From Halieaceae bacterium (GTDB lineage: Bacteria; Pseudomonadota; Gammaproteobacteria; Pseudomonadales; Halieaceae), in assembly GCA_902631395.1 (NCBI GenBank), contig CACOYM010000002.1, forward strand, positions 141,131 to 205,130: a stretch of 64,000 bases of DNA, given 5' to 3'. Below, in pieces: positions 24,934 to 33,488 of this stretch (its first letter is position 1; each line of letters opens with the position of its first letter). The position numbers and the translations under genes were made by a program. Under the pieces are notes generated by a model. That model searched no databases, had not been told where the DNA came from, and saw only the letters and a list, made by a program, of their open reading frames with translations.

Positions 24934-26400
24934 GTGACCCAACAACGGCCTCATTACGCTCACTCTATTCGCAGAACCAAAATCGTCGCGACGATTGGTC
25001 CTGCCAGTCAGAGTCAGGACATGATCGGGCACCTGCTGAGGGCGGGCGTGGATGTGTTCAGGCTGAATTTCAGCCATGGCGCGCAAGCCAATCACGCACA
25101 GGTGGCTTACCATATTCGGCGCCAGGCAGGACACCATGGGCGCTACGTTGGCATTCTGGTTGACCTGCAAGGCCCCAAGATTCGTATCGGTGGCTTCTCT
25201 GAAGACGCTGTGGTGCTGCAAGCCGGTGATCCTTTCCAGCTCAGCCTTAGCATTGCGCCCGATGCCGGTGATCAACGCGGAGTGTCGGTTGAGTACGAGG
25301 CGCTCCCCGCCAGCGTTGCGCAAGACGATGTGTTGCTCCTCGATGACGGGAAATTGCGACTACGCGTCGATGATATCAATGAAACAGAGATTGACTGCAC
25401 CGTCATCGTCGGGGGCAAGCTCAGTTCTCGCAAAGGCGTGAACAAGCTCGGTGGTGGTCTCGCTGCACCCGCACTCACCGAGAAAGATCTCGATGATATT
25501 AGGTCGATGCCCAGCATTCAGCCCGACTTTGTGGCGGTATCCTTTGTGTCTAGCGCGGACGACATTACCTACGCGCGACAGCTTTTAGCTGACCAGGGGT
25601 TACACCCCGCTATTATCGCAAAAATCGAACGCGCAGAAGTGGTAGCCGATACTGAACTGTTAAACAGCATCATCGATGCCAGTAATGGCGTGATGGTGGC
25701 TCGTGGTGATCTCGGTGTTGAGGTGGGCGATGCGCAGCTGATCGGTATTCAGAAGAATCTGATCTCAAATACCCGTAAGCGCGATCGTATGGTGATCACC
25801 GCCACGCAGATGATGGAATCAATGATCAACAACTCCATGCCGACGCGCGCAGAGGTTTTCGATGTTGCGAACGCTGTACTGGACGGCACGGATGCGGTCA
25901 TGCTGTCGGCAGAAACTGCGGTCGGAGAATTTCCGGTAGAGGTGGTGACGGCAATGGCGGATGCCGCACTGGGAGCTGAGCAGCACCCTGTGGCCCGAAC
26001 GTCGAAGTATCGACTCGATCGCGAATTTTCGTCAGCACAAGAAACCATAGCACTATCAGCGATGTATGGCGCGAATCACTTCCCGAACATCCGCGGCATC
26101 GCCTGCTTAACAGAACGCGGCACCACACCCACCATGATGTCTCGCTTGAGCTCGGGACTGCCAATTTTTGCATTGAGCCGCCGAGCTGACACGCTGCAAC
26201 GGCTCGCTCTGTGCCGGGGTGTTATCCCCCTGTTCTTTGACTTCGCAGCCTTTGCCTCAGAAGATCTTGAGGCCCGAACGCTGGAATTCCTCATTGATGG
26301 CGGCTTCCTATCTCGGGGTGATTATCTGTTGCTGACCATGGGTAGCGCTCAAGGACAAACAGGTAAGACGGATATGCTTAAGATCCTGCCTGTGGACTGA
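24934..26400 (+). CDS. pyk: Pyruvate kinase
   Basis: Pyruvate kinase converts phosphoenolpyruvate and ADP to pyruvate and ATP. The N-terminal barrel strand RRTKIVATIGPAS, the substrate segment DVFRLNFSHG, the metal/PEP site AIIAKIERAEVV and the signature GVMVARGDLGVEVG are all present, then ITATQMMESM and DGTDAVMLSAETAVGEFPVE. I prefer the GTG at 24934 (MTQQRPHYAH, 489 residues), with AAGGAAG 10 bases upstream, over the track ATG at 24898, which has no ribosome site. It resembles PykA-type enzymes. It belongs to the same central pathway as the tkt-epd-pgk-fba operon at 46-51 kb but is not linked to it. Confidence 0.95.
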   Translation: MTQQRPHYAHSIRRTKIVATIGPASQSQDMIGHLLRAGVDVFRLNFSHGAQANHAQVAYHIRRQAGHHGRYVGILVDLQGPKIRIGGFSEDAVVLQAGDPFQLSLSIAPDAGDQRGVSVEYEALPASVAQDDVLLLDDGKLRLRVDDINETEIDCTVIVGGKLSSRKGVNKLGGGLAAPALTEKDLDDIRSMPSIQPDFVAVSFVSSADDITYARQLLADQGLHPAIIAKIERAEVVADTELLNSIIDASNGVMVARGDLGVEVGDAQLIGIQKNLISNTRKRDRMVITATQMMESMINNSMPTRAEVFDVANAVLDGTDAVMLSAETAVGEFPVEVVTAMADAALGAEQHPVARTSKYRLDREFSSAQETIALSAMYGANHFPNIRGIACLTERGTTPTMMSRLSSGLPIFALSRRADTLQRLALCRGVIPLFFDFAAFASEDLEARTLEFLIDGGFLSRGDYLLLTMGSAQGQTGKTDMLKILPVD

Positions 26401-26479
26401 CAATCGAGTCTATTTATTGGCTAGCAGACGACACAAAAAATTCATCAGCACAACGTCTCTAGAGTGCTACACTTGCGTA

Positions 26480-26500
26480 GCCGGGTTTACCGGCACGCTT
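26480..26500 (+). terminator. Weak hairpin after pyk
   Basis: GCCGG-GTTTA-CCGGC forms a 5-bp G+C stem, followed by ACGCTTTTG, a short T-run after a 3-base gap. It lies 80 bases after the pyk stop and 100 before the cold-shock gene. It could be the pyk terminator or part of the cold-shock mRNA leader. Weak evidence. Confidence 0.35.
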
Positions 26501-26599
26501 TTGAAGAGCCACTGTAGTCTAAAGTCTGCGGTCTTGTTCCCATTAAGCGCAGCTGCCCGATAGGGCATAAAAATTTTGTAAATACAGGTAGTAAAAAAC

Positions 26600-26806
26600 A
26601 TGTCAACAGTAACGGGCACCGTGAAGTGGTTTAATGAAACCAAAGGGTACGGCTTTATCGCGCAAGAAGATGGGCCGGACGTCTTTGTCCACTTCAGCGC
26701 AATTCAAGGTGATGGCTTCAAAACCTTGACCGACGGCCAAAAGGTCGAATTTACGGTCACGGACGGCCAAAAAGGTCCTCAGGCCGAAAACGTCGTCCCT
26801 CAGTAA
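26600..26806 (+). CDS. Cold-shock protein, CspA family
   Basis: The 68-residue protein is a single cold-shock domain: [21 protein letters not shown] contains RNP1 (KGYGFI) and DVFVHFSAI is RNP2. It binds single-stranded RNA and DNA, acting as an RNA chaperone or antiterminator. The 5' leader of unknown length (pyk ends 199 bases upstream) could allow the post-transcriptional control usual for csp genes. Whether it is cold-induced or constitutive, like CspC/CspE/CspD, cannot be told. Confidence 0.95.
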   Translation: MSTVTGTVKWFNETKGYGFIAQEDGPDVFVHFSAIQGDGFKTLTDGQKVEFTVTDGQKGPQAENVVPQ

Positions 26807-27164
26807 GCTTTTCCTGCCGGGGTCCAAGCGGACCCTGGACTCAACCTGCTTACTCCTCGATACTCTGGCATCTGCCAGGAGGCGGATGTTTGCGCGTATC
26901 TCTCTAATATCGCGCCAAGCGTGAGGTAATCACCACCTAGTCTGCGTGACCTTCACTCACAGAGATGCCCGCCAGTTGACAGAACTCATATTGAAACCTT
27001 AGGCGGCTAACCCTTAACGGCATCTCGCGCGCCCAAGCTATTTAAGATATAGGTATCAGTCAGCGGTCACTATTGCGCCGTGACAGAGATGTCCCTCACG
27101 TGGTATTGGATCCGTCTAAAAGCAGGCGCTGCGATAAGTGTCTCGAAAAAAGGGACAACAAACA
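26807..27164. other. Intergenic stretch with no gene seen
   Basis: About 360 bases between the cold-shock gene and the TonB-operon terminator. At 26820-26835 is a 6-bp stem with a 4-base loop (GGGTCC-AAGC-GGACCC) just after csp, without a T-run; it may cap the csp mRNA. The 60-residue ORF at 27073 runs across the downstream terminator and has no family features. I see no tRNA fold and no known small RNA. Confidence 0.5.
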
Positions 27165-27185
27165 GGGCCATCACACTGGCCCTTT
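27165..27185 (-). terminator. Intrinsic terminator of the TonB2 operon
   Basis: GGGCCA-TCACAC-TGGCCC is a perfect 6-bp stem with a 6-base loop. On the minus strand it is followed by TGTTTGTTG, and it lies 20 bases after the stop of the TPR gene. The plus strand has TTTC after the stem, so it may act weakly both ways. Confidence 0.75.
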
Positions 27186-27205
27186 CAAAAAAACTCGCCT
27201 AACCG

Positions 27206-28564
27206 CTAAAACAAATCCTTCTCCAGCTCCCGCTGACGCTCTTCTTCGCTCGTGACGTAAGCGATCCACTGTTTTGCGTATTTTGCGGAGCGCTTATCCT
27301 TACCTGCATCGCGGAAGGCTTTGCGTGCCCTGTTATATTCACCGAGGTTAAAATACGCCATTCCCAGCACGAGCCGAGCCTGATCAGGCCGCTTGACGCC
27401 ACCCTTTTTCAATCCCTTACTTACCGAGTCGGCGGCTTTGGTGAATTGGTCGCCATCTAGATAGACATTTCCCAACCGGACGTACAACTCACCCTCGTCT
27501 GACTTGGCAGCTGCCTTCTCCATCATCGGAATCGATTTTTGGACCTCTCGCGCCTGAGCCCAGGCACTACCGCCCAATTCGTAGTTCTTGGACTTACCCT
27601 CTATTAGCTCGTCTTCAAAGCCCTTTTCAATAACAGATCCTGCGTAGTAAGGCACTTCTGCATTGAGATACAGGTAAGCCATCGAGACCAACTCGCTGGA
27701 GCGATCAAGGAAGCCCTGCTCATAGGCTGCTTCCATCAACGCCAACTGCTTTTCCTCTTCCTTTTTTTCACCGTAAAGATGAGAAGCCTGCACCCAGTAT
27801 TGCTTCTTCGGGTAGTAAATAATGAGTGTGTTCAAGACGTCGAGTGCGGAGTCAAGGTCCTCTTTATCAAAGTAAAGGAAGCGTGCCAGATTGTACCATT
27901 GCTCCTTGGGGAGCTTACCCTCGCCTTCATACATAGAGATCGCGGTCTCGACGTTATCCAGTGCGAGGTCGTAACGCTTAACCTGATAGTACCCCTGCGC
28001 CAACAAAACGTAAGCGCCAGCATTGGGCTTTTCATTCAAGTCAAACCAGATAAGCATGGCGTCAATGCCCTGCTGCCACTGCTCCTGAACGAAGTGGAGC
28101 TGCGCAATCGTGAAGCGAGTGTTGATTTCCATCGCCAGCGGAATGTCAGGCTGAGAGATCACCTGCTGGTAATAACGGAGAGATTGCGGGTAATCATCTG
28201 TCGCATACGCAAGAAAAGCGAACAGGTTATAAACATTGGCCAGCTCGTAACTGTTCAGTGCGCGCTTACCATCCTCAGCAATCATGTCATCGAGAATGAC
28301 GGCAGCGCCAGCATAGTCTTTCGCCTCGGCAAGTGTTTGTGCCTCCGCAAGCCGCTCATACACCTTATTGCGCAACGCAGGTGTTCGACGTGTCTCACGC
28401 TTGTCTTTCTTGGGCTTGTCATCCTGCGCTACTGCGCCAAAGACCAACTCGCCGGGAATAATGGGATCAAGCGCGACGAAGCCACAAAGCAGTAGGACAG
28501 AGACTGCTGACGTGCGACATATTTGACCCCAGAGGCTGATCATCCTAGTCACTGCCGGTCGCAT
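27206..28564 (-). CDS. Periplasmic TPR protein of the TonB2-type system
   Basis: This 453-residue protein closes the TonB operon, in the place of the TPR protein that follows tonB2 in Vibrio and Shewanella-type clusters. The start is set at MRPAVTRMISLWG, whose ATG begins one base after the tonB stop; the track start lies inside tonB. A signal-anchor region (SAVSVLLLCGFVAL) is followed by KDKRETRRTPALRNKVYERL and several TPR-like helix pairs, such as RYDLALDNVETAISMYEGEG, DLDSALDVLNTLIIYYPKK and GEYNRARKAFRDAGK. It is thought to assist outer-membrane receptor energisation, but its exact role is not established. Confidence 0.85.
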   Translation of the reverse strand: MRPAVTRMISLWGQICRTSAVSVLLLCGFVALDPIIPGELVFGAVAQDDKPKKDKRETRRTPALRNKVYERLAEAQTLAEAKDYAGAAVILDDMIAEDGKRALNSYELANVYNLFAFLAYATDDYPQSLRYYQQVISQPDIPLAMEINTRFTIAQLHFVQEQWQQGIDAMLIWFDLNEKPNAGAYVLLAQGYYQVKRYDLALDNVETAISMYEGEGKLPKEQWYNLARFLYFDKEDLDSALDVLNTLIIYYPKKQYWVQASHLYGEKKEEEKQLALMEAAYEQGFLDRSSELVSMAYLYLNAEVPYYAGSVIEKGFEDELIEGKSKNYELGGSAWAQAREVQKSIPMMEKAAAKSDEGELYVRLGNVYLDGDQFTKAADSVSKGLKKGGVKRPDQARLVLGMAYFNLGEYNRARKAFRDAGKDKRSAKYAKQWIAYVTSEEERQRELEKDLF

Positions 28565-28565
28565 C

Positions 28566-29168
28566 TCAGTTCTCCAGTTCATAAGTAAACTTATTCTGAA
28601 CGCCCGCAACCTCGATAGGCTCACCATCAACAACCCGCGGCTTGTACTTGAACTTCTCGGATGCCTTCAGCGAGGCGCGCTCAAAAATACCTTTTGGCTG
28701 ACAATCTACGGCGAAAGGATCACGAATAGACCCGGTCTTGGTCACTGTGTACTCAACAATGCAGTACCCGGAAATCCCGCGGGTCTGTGCGCGACGCGGA
28801 TAAATCGGGGCAACCTTCACAATAGGCAGATACTCACCATCGCCGGAAGACATGCCGGTAGCGTTGAGGTTTAAATTAATACCGGTCGTCGGTGCAGTAT
28901 TCGCGACATTCATGTCGAGCTGGGTGTCAAACTGAATAGGCTCCAACTCGGGTGGTGGCTCTTCAGGATCCTCTGGCTTTTCCGGCTTGACTTCATTCAA
29001 GTTGGTTTCGATGGTCTTGTCAGGCACCACAATGTCAGCAATTTTTCGCGCCTTGACGTCTTCTTGCTCGAAGTCCCGGCTGATCAGGCTATACATAACG
29101 AAAAACAATGCGATTGCGACGGGCACCGCAAGGACGGCACTGATAGCAACTCGAGCCGAACTACCCAT
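28566..29168 (-). CDS. tonB: Energy transducer TonB, TonB2 type
   Basis: TonB couples the inner-membrane proton gradient, captured by ExbB/ExbD, to outer-membrane receptors. An N-terminal transmembrane helix spans about residues 8-29 (ISAVLAVPVAIALFFVMYSL). A short Pro/Glu/Lys-rich periplasmic linker (VKPEKPEDPEEPPPELEP) follows. The C-terminal TonB domain occupies about 110-200 (YPRRAQTRGISGYCIVEYTV, then FKYKPRVVDGEPIEVAGVQNKFTYEL). The short linker and 200-residue length are typical of TonB2 rather than TonB1. The TonB-dependent receptor at 52 kb is a possible client. Confidence 0.93.
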   Translation of the reverse strand: MGSSARVAISAVLAVPVAIALFFVMYSLISRDFEQEDVKARKIADIVVPDKTIETNLNEVKPEKPEDPEEPPPELEPIQFDTQLDMNVANTAPTTGINLNLNATGMSSGDGEYLPIVKVAPIYPRRAQTRGISGYCIVEYTVTKTGSIRDPFAVDCQPKGIFERASLKASEKFKYKPRVVDGEPIEVAGVQNKFTYELEN

Positions 29169-29173
29169 AACCT

Positions 29174-29590
29174 CTAAGCCTCTTCATCCGTGGATATGCA
29201 AGGTGGCGACGTCAAAATCGGTCGCACGACATCAATCAAATCCTCGACGACATAAGCCGGCGTCTCGCGATCCACCTGCACCACGATGTTCGCCTGTGGC
29301 GCTTCTTTCTTAGCCGCCTCAGCAGTGCGCAATGCACGGTCCAGGGGCAGCTTATTCTTGTTATAAAAAATATCGCCGTTTGCATCGACCGCGAAAATAA
29401 TAGTGCCGCGCTCACAAGCTTCTTGGGTCTTGGCCTGGGGCTTCAGAAGCTCCACGCCAGGCTCCTTTACAAAAGAAGAGGTAACAATGAAGAAGATCAA
29501 CATGATGAAGACAACGTCGAGCATTGGCGTCAAATCGATCTGACTTCCTTCCTCTGCTGTGGCTGATCTGGCCTGATCGCGCATACTCAT
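29174..29590 (-). CDS. exbD: ExbD-family biopolymer transport protein (second copy)
   Basis: ExbD works with ExbB as the proton-driven motor of TonB. The start is set at MSMRDQARS (GAGG 7 bases upstream), giving 139 residues; the track start lies inside the other exbD. The single helix contains the essential Asp in SQIDLTPMLDVVFIMLIFFIV. The periplasmic domain follows (IIFAVDANGDIFYNKNKLPL, IVVQVDRETPAYVVEDLIDVV). It is the second of two adjacent exbD genes, 11 bases after the first; they share the helix but differ strongly in the periplasmic part. Confidence 0.9.
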   Translation of the reverse strand: MSMRDQARSATAEEGSQIDLTPMLDVVFIMLIFFIVTSSFVKEPGVELLKPQAKTQEACERGTIIFAVDANGDIFYNKNKLPLDRALRTAEAAKKEAPQANIVVQVDRETPAYVVEDLIDVVRPILTSPPCISTDEEA

Positions 29591-29601
29591 ATCTCTACCT
29601 C

Positions 29602-30006
29602 TTACCGGTCCGAGGCCCAATTCACAGCGGCCACACCTGATTCGCGCGCAGCGTCAGCAACATCGACCACGATGCCGGCTTCGGCACCCTTCTCAACCTT
29701 TATAGTGACAGGGGCCTCCGGATCCTCAGCCAACAACCGCTGAATATTGGCACGTACCGCCCGAATATCGACACGACGGTTTTCCATCCAAATTTGATTG
29801 TCAGATGCAACCTCAACCAGAATGCTGGTGGCATCTTCAGGATCATCGGGCTGATTATCGTCCGGGCGATTTACCTCGACACCCGCTTCTTTAATAAACG
29901 ACGCCACAACGATAAAAAAGATCAGCATAATGAACACGACGTCCAGCATTGGGGTCAGGTCAATTTCTGCGCCGTCTTGGCCCTGTTGTTTTGCTATTTT
30001 TCGCAT
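29602..30006 (-). CDS. exbD: ExbD-family biopolymer transport protein (first copy)
   Basis: The 134-residue protein has a single N-terminal helix with the proton-path Asp in EIDLTPMLDVVFIMLIFFIVV. An acidic loop (NRPDDNQPDDPEDAT) and a periplasmic ExbD domain follow (ILVEVASDNQIWMENRRVDI, VTIKVEKGAEAGIVVDVADAA). It follows exbB by 24 bases. In Vibrio and Shewanella TonB2-type clusters one exbD is usual; a tandem pair with different periplasmic parts suggests a heteromeric ExbD or a division of tasks. Confidence 0.92.
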   Translation of the reverse strand: MRKIAKQQGQDGAEIDLTPMLDVVFIMLIFFIVVASFIKEAGVEVNRPDDNQPDDPEDATSILVEVASDNQIWMENRRVDIRAVRANIQRLLAEDPEAPVTIKVEKGAEAGIVVDVADAARESGVAAVNWASDR

Positions 30007-30030
30007 GGCGTCCTCAACCCACAGGCAGGA

Positions 30031-30546
30031 TCAATAATCCGAGTTCAACTGATCTGCAAGGAGCTGCTGCTCCCGGTTGGTAATTCTCTGCAGGTACGTA
30101 TTGGCAAACAGTCCAGAAAGCGCCGCCACCATGCCCGCCATTGTAGGGATGGTAGAGCGCTCGACGCCGCCCGCCATCGACTTTGCGTCGCCGCCGCCCG
30201 TTACCGCCATGACGTTAAATACCTCGATCATGCCAGTCACAGTGCCAAGCAATCCGAGCAGCGGACATAGCGCTACACAGGTCGCGATGACATTCATGTT
30301 GTCGTTGATAAGCTCGCGGCTTTCGGAAAGAAGCCGCTCACGGATCTTTTTGGCATTCCAAGACTTACGCTCGCTACGTCCTGCCCAGGAGCTCACGACT
30401 GCGGCACGATCTGCTTTCCATGCCGATCTGAAATACCACACCCGCTCAAAAATTAACGTCCACATAAAGAACACGAGTGCGGCAATCAACCACAGTACGT
30501 TCCCACCCTTTTCCATAAAGGCGAGAATGACCTCGAAAATACCCAT
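30031..30546 (-). CDS. exbB: ExbB-family proton channel protein (ExbB2 type)
   Basis: This 171-residue protein is a short ExbB of the TonB2 kind. Three helices are visible: residues 13-33 (GGNVLWLIAALVFFMWTLIFE), about 85-110 (VIATCVALCPLLGLLGTVTGMIEVF) and about 128-150. The MotA/TolQ/ExbB signature LLGLLGTVTGMIEVF and the GGGDAKSMAGGVERS loop are intact. It follows the large ExbB-like gene by 22 bases and precedes exbD. Confidence 0.93.
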   Translation of the reverse strand: MGIFEVILAFMEKGGNVLWLIAALVFFMWTLIFERVWYFRSAWKADRAAVVSSWAGRSERKSWNAKKIRERLLSESRELINDNMNVIATCVALCPLLGLLGTVTGMIEVFNVMAVTGGGDAKSMAGGVERSTIPTMAGMVAALSGLFANTYLQRITNREQQLLADQLNSDY

Positions 30547-30568
30547 CGACGGCTAGCCTCCCGGGCAA

Positions 30569-31990
30569 TTAGTTGTGGGCGCGCTCAGAGTGCTCCGCCA
30601 CGATACCCGTCGCTTGCTCGTTCAACACATGAATGATGCGCTGCGAGCGTCCGTTCACAACGGTGTGGAGCAGCACAGTCGGAATCGCTACCAAAAGACC
30701 CAGTACCGTGGTAACCAGTGCCGAAGAAATACCGCCCGCCATCGCCTTGGGATCACCCGCGCCGAAAATCGTGATCGCCTGGAAAGTGATGATCATACCC
30801 GTCACCGTTCCCAGCAGACCCATCAGCGGCGCCACCGCTGCGATAATTTTCAGCAACGTCAGTCCCTGTTCCAACTTCGGCGTTTCACTCAGAACGGCCT
30901 CAGCCATTTTAAGCTCCAACGTTTCCGTATCTATGTTTGGATTGCCTTCGTGCACCATCAACACTCGGCCCAATGGGTTGTCGTCACGGGCAGAACCAGA
31001 CTTAAGTTGAGACGAAACCTTGCCACCAACTGCAGTTAGAACGATTAACCGGTATATTGCTAGCAAGAAAGCGAACGCACCAACCGCTGTGATGGCATAG
31101 CCAACATAACCGCCCTGATGCCAGCGCTCAGAGATCGTCGGGCTGTCAATAATCGCCGCAAGAAACGAGCCGCCAGTGGGCCCAGTAGGGTCAATGCCGA
31201 ACTGGGTCAGACCTGCCTGAGAGCTGGCCAGCGTTTGAGCTTGTGAGTTAAAGCCGCCACCAGGCTGACGCGGAAGCTCGGCAAGCTTATCGACGTTGAA
31301 CGACAAATAATTACCGTCAGTATCCACAATATTAAAAGCCCCGACCCGCACAACATCACGCTGGCTCAGTTCACCCGAGGGCGTGGCAACCTGAGCAGTG
31401 AATCGGCTGATTTCGCCTTGCTCTCGGATTTCTCGCAACAACTCAAACCAAACACGTTCAATTTCTGCGATGCTGGGCAGCTGGTCAGATCCAGACATCT
31501 TCGCGATCAGACCCTTAAGAAAGGTTTCACGACCGGGGTACTCGGAGCTGACAAGAGATACCTCTACGTTTGACGCTAAATCACCTGAAGCAGCTGTCAA
31601 GTGACCAAAGAGCTCTGACAACGTACCAAGGCGCTCACGAAGCTGTTCTTGCTTCGCAGCAATCAATAACTCGTTATTCTCAAACTGCTTTTCGAGGCGC
31701 GCGGAGCGGCGCTCCTCACGAGTGCGTTCATCTTCAGCACGCTTGAGGGCGGCTGCTTGATTCGCCTTGTCATTGGCAAAGCGATTCTCTCGCGCCCTGT
31801 TCTCAGCAGACGCGCGGGCTTGACCCTGCTTCACCAGCTCCAAGAGCTGATCAAGATTTTCCGCGGCAATCTCTTGAGGAGTCGGGGGCGGGGGCACCTC
31901 CAACTCAACTTCATCTTGAGCGAGCGTCAGCGGCGCAACCAGCAAACTCGCAAGTGCAAAGGCGGATAGTTTCAGCAATCGACAACGCAT
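30569..31990 (-). CDS. Large MotA/TolQ/ExbB-family protein, TtpC-like
   Basis: This 473-residue protein has a signal peptide (LSAFALASLLVAPLTLAQ) and a long periplasmic coiled coil (about residues 40-130, RAEDERTREERRSARLEKQ). A globular periplasmic region follows. The C-terminal ExbB core has three helices near 290-310, 385-410 and 430-455, with the signature MGLLGTVTGMIITFQAI. That layout is the TtpC protein, needed for TonB2 function in Vibrio. It precedes exbB and follows a DUF3450 gene, the usual order. Confidence 0.9.
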   Translation of the reverse strand: MRCRLLKLSAFALASLLVAPLTLAQDEVELEVPPPPTPQEIAAENLDQLLELVKQGQARASAENRARENRFANDKANQAAALKRAEDERTREERRSARLEKQFENNELLIAAKQEQLRERLGTLSELFGHLTAASGDLASNVEVSLVSSEYPGRETFLKGLIAKMSGSDQLPSIAEIERVWFELLREIREQGEISRFTAQVATPSGELSQRDVVRVGAFNIVDTDGNYLSFNVDKLAELPRQPGGGFNSQAQTLASSQAGLTQFGIDPTGPTGGSFLAAIIDSPTISERWHQGGYVGYAITAVGAFAFLLAIYRLIVLTAVGGKVSSQLKSGSARDDNPLGRVLMVHEGNPNIDTETLELKMAEAVLSETPKLEQGLTLLKIIAAVAPLMGLLGTVTGMIITFQAITIFGAGDPKAMAGGISSALVTTVLGLLVAIPTVLLHTVVNGRSQRIIHVLNEQATGIVAEHSERAHN

Positions 31991-31991
31991 T

Positions 31992-32762
31992 TCAGTTCGC
32001 CTCCGGCGCGGATACAGGCATATTCAACAGCTCAATAGTCGCTTGCTTCTTAGCAATTCGTACTCCTTTACGAACTGCAGCAGCGTAGTCGCCGGCGGAT
32101 AGCTCTTCCCAGCTCTGACTATCTTTGTTCCAAGCGCCGGTCTCTGCGCCATCTGTGCTCTGATAAACCAGCGCAACGCGGCCAATCCGCAATATATCAA
32201 CTTCGCGCTCGGCACCCGCCAACTCGATAGTGTCAGTGTAGGCTTCGATTCCGCGGCCATATTGAAGTTCAATTGAGTAGAGCTCAAGTACTTGGCGGAA
32301 GGCTTCCGCTGAAGTCACGTCGGAACGATCCATATTAGCGCGGACCGCTTCTATGTTACCGAGCCGGGTATCCAGATCGAACGGCATATCGAGATTGATG
32401 AACTGCTCGATGCCGTCGAGCATGCGAGTAACCAACGGCGGGATCTGACGCTGGATAATGGCGGCTTCCGCAATGGAGCGATCGATGTCGCGGATGCGTC
32501 GTTCTTGATTTGCGATTTGGCGCTCTAAACGAGCATTGTAGACCTTCAAGCCATCGACCTGCTTCATCACTGTCTTGTAGTCAGACAGAAGGCTGGCAGT
32601 CTCGTCGGCAAGCCGATCGATCTTGGCTTGTGAGACCTTAGCTGCCTCAGTGCGTTGCTTGCCTACCTCAACGATTGGATCGATGGACTGGGCGCCCGTG
32701 ATGGACGCACTACCGCCGATGCAAATCGCCACCAGCAGAGTTCTAAGTCTAGTCGTGGTCAT
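31992..32762 (-). CDS. DUF3450 periplasmic coiled-coil protein of the TonB2 operon
   Basis: The first gene of the TonB2-type operon. The start is set to MTTTRLRTLLVAICIGGSASITGAQS, a signal peptide; the track start is 7 codons earlier. The mature part begins with a long coiled coil (QAKIDRLADETASLLSDYKTV, ARLERQIANQERRIRDIDRSI), then a compact domain with VALVYQSTDGAETGAWN. This is the DUF3450 family, regularly found ahead of ttpC-exbB-exbD-tonB in marine gammaproteobacteria. Its function is unknown; a scaffold role for the TtpC coiled coil is plausible. Only 1 base separates it from the next gene. Confidence 0.88.
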   Translation of the reverse strand: MTTTRLRTLLVAICIGGSASITGAQSIDPIVEVGKQRTEAAKVSQAKIDRLADETASLLSDYKTVMKQVDGLKVYNARLERQIANQERRIRDIDRSIAEAAIIQRQIPPLVTRMLDGIEQFINLDMPFDLDTRLGNIEAVRANMDRSDVTSAEAFRQVLELYSIELQYGRGIEAYTDTIELAGAEREVDILRIGRVALVYQSTDGAETGAWNKDSQSWEELSAGDYAAAVRKGVRIAKKQATIELLNMPVSAPEAN

Positions 32763-32806
32763 GGGATCGATACTTCCTCTCAAAAGCGAATCAGGATAAG
32801 GGTGTC

Positions 32807-32820
32807 GGTCAAACCTGACC
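32807..32820. promoter_or_regulatory. Inverted repeat in the TonB2-operon leader
   Basis: GGTCA-AACC-TGACC is a perfect 5-bp inverted repeat 45 bases upstream of the DUF3450 start. A -10-like CATAAT with a weak -35-like TGTCAG lies further upstream on the minus strand. The repeat could be an operator or an mRNA hairpin. No matching regulator is recognised; it is not a Fur box. Confidence 0.3.
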
Positions 32821-32948
32821 CCTTCCTATATCTCGGGCCAGCACGGCTATTATGCGGTTATTGAGCCGCCGTCTGACATCAGGGTCCCGGAATTTAACGT
32901 GTACGTAACAGCAACGCAAATGGTTTCAATGTCCTTGGGCCCCTGCAA

Positions 32949-33488
32949 TCACTCATTTTTAGGCGGCTCCAACTCTACTATTGTAAAAGCATGGCTATTG
33001 CGCTCATCGGCGTCGTAGTAGGCAATGACGCGCTCTTGCCATCCCGCCATTGAAGTAAGGTCAAGCGTCACATCTCCCTGCACACTGCCTTGCACTCGGG
33101 TCAACAATATCTTGTCAGCGCGAGGCAGTGCTAGCTTATAGATTTCGGCGCCACCCACCACCATTGCAGCGTCCGCACCATCAATTAATGCCTGCTCAAA
33201 AGCTCGCTCTAAAGCCTCGTCCAGCGTGTGGCAAACCAAGACCCCATCGTACTCCCACCCAGCGTCTCGAGTAATCACAATGTTGCACCGCCCGGGCAAT
33301 GGAAAGCCCACGCTTTCAAATGTCTTGCGGCCCATAATGATAGGGCGGCCCATCGTTGTGCGCTTGAAGTGCTGCAGATCATCCGGCAGTTCCCACGGCA
33401 GGGCATTACCACGGCCGATAACCCCATTCTCTGCAGCAGCCAACACCAACACGACCGGCAACTCGTTTTGGAATCTGTTTTTAGTCAT
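32949..33488 (-). CDS. folA: Dihydrofolate reductase
   Basis: FolA reduces dihydrofolate to tetrahydrofolate with NADPH. The 179-residue protein shows [23 protein letters not shown] with the catalytic acid in the PDD segment. The cofactor segment [15 protein letters not shown] follows, then [21 protein letters not shown]. Length is slightly above the E. coli enzyme (159) because of N- and C-terminal extensions. The start overlaps the thyA stop by 4 bases, tying production of tetrahydrofolate to thymidylate synthesis, which consumes it. Confidence 0.96.
   Translation of the reverse strand: MTKNRFQNELPVVLVLAAAENGVIGRGNALPWELPDDLQHFKRTTMGRPIIMGRKTFESVGFPLPGRCNIVITRDAGWEYDGVLVCHTLDEALERAFEQALIDGADAAMVVGGAEIYKLALPRADKILLTRVQGSVQGDVTLDLTSMAGWQERVIAYYDADERNSHAFTIVELEPPKNE

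Noticed and set aside
27073-27255. 60-residue ORF after the cold-shock gene
   Set aside because: It runs through the terminator hairpin and into the end of the TPR gene and has no family-like features or ribosome site.
32880-32948. Intrinsic terminator after folA
   Set aside because: No G+C stem followed by a T-run could be drawn on the minus strand in this gap.
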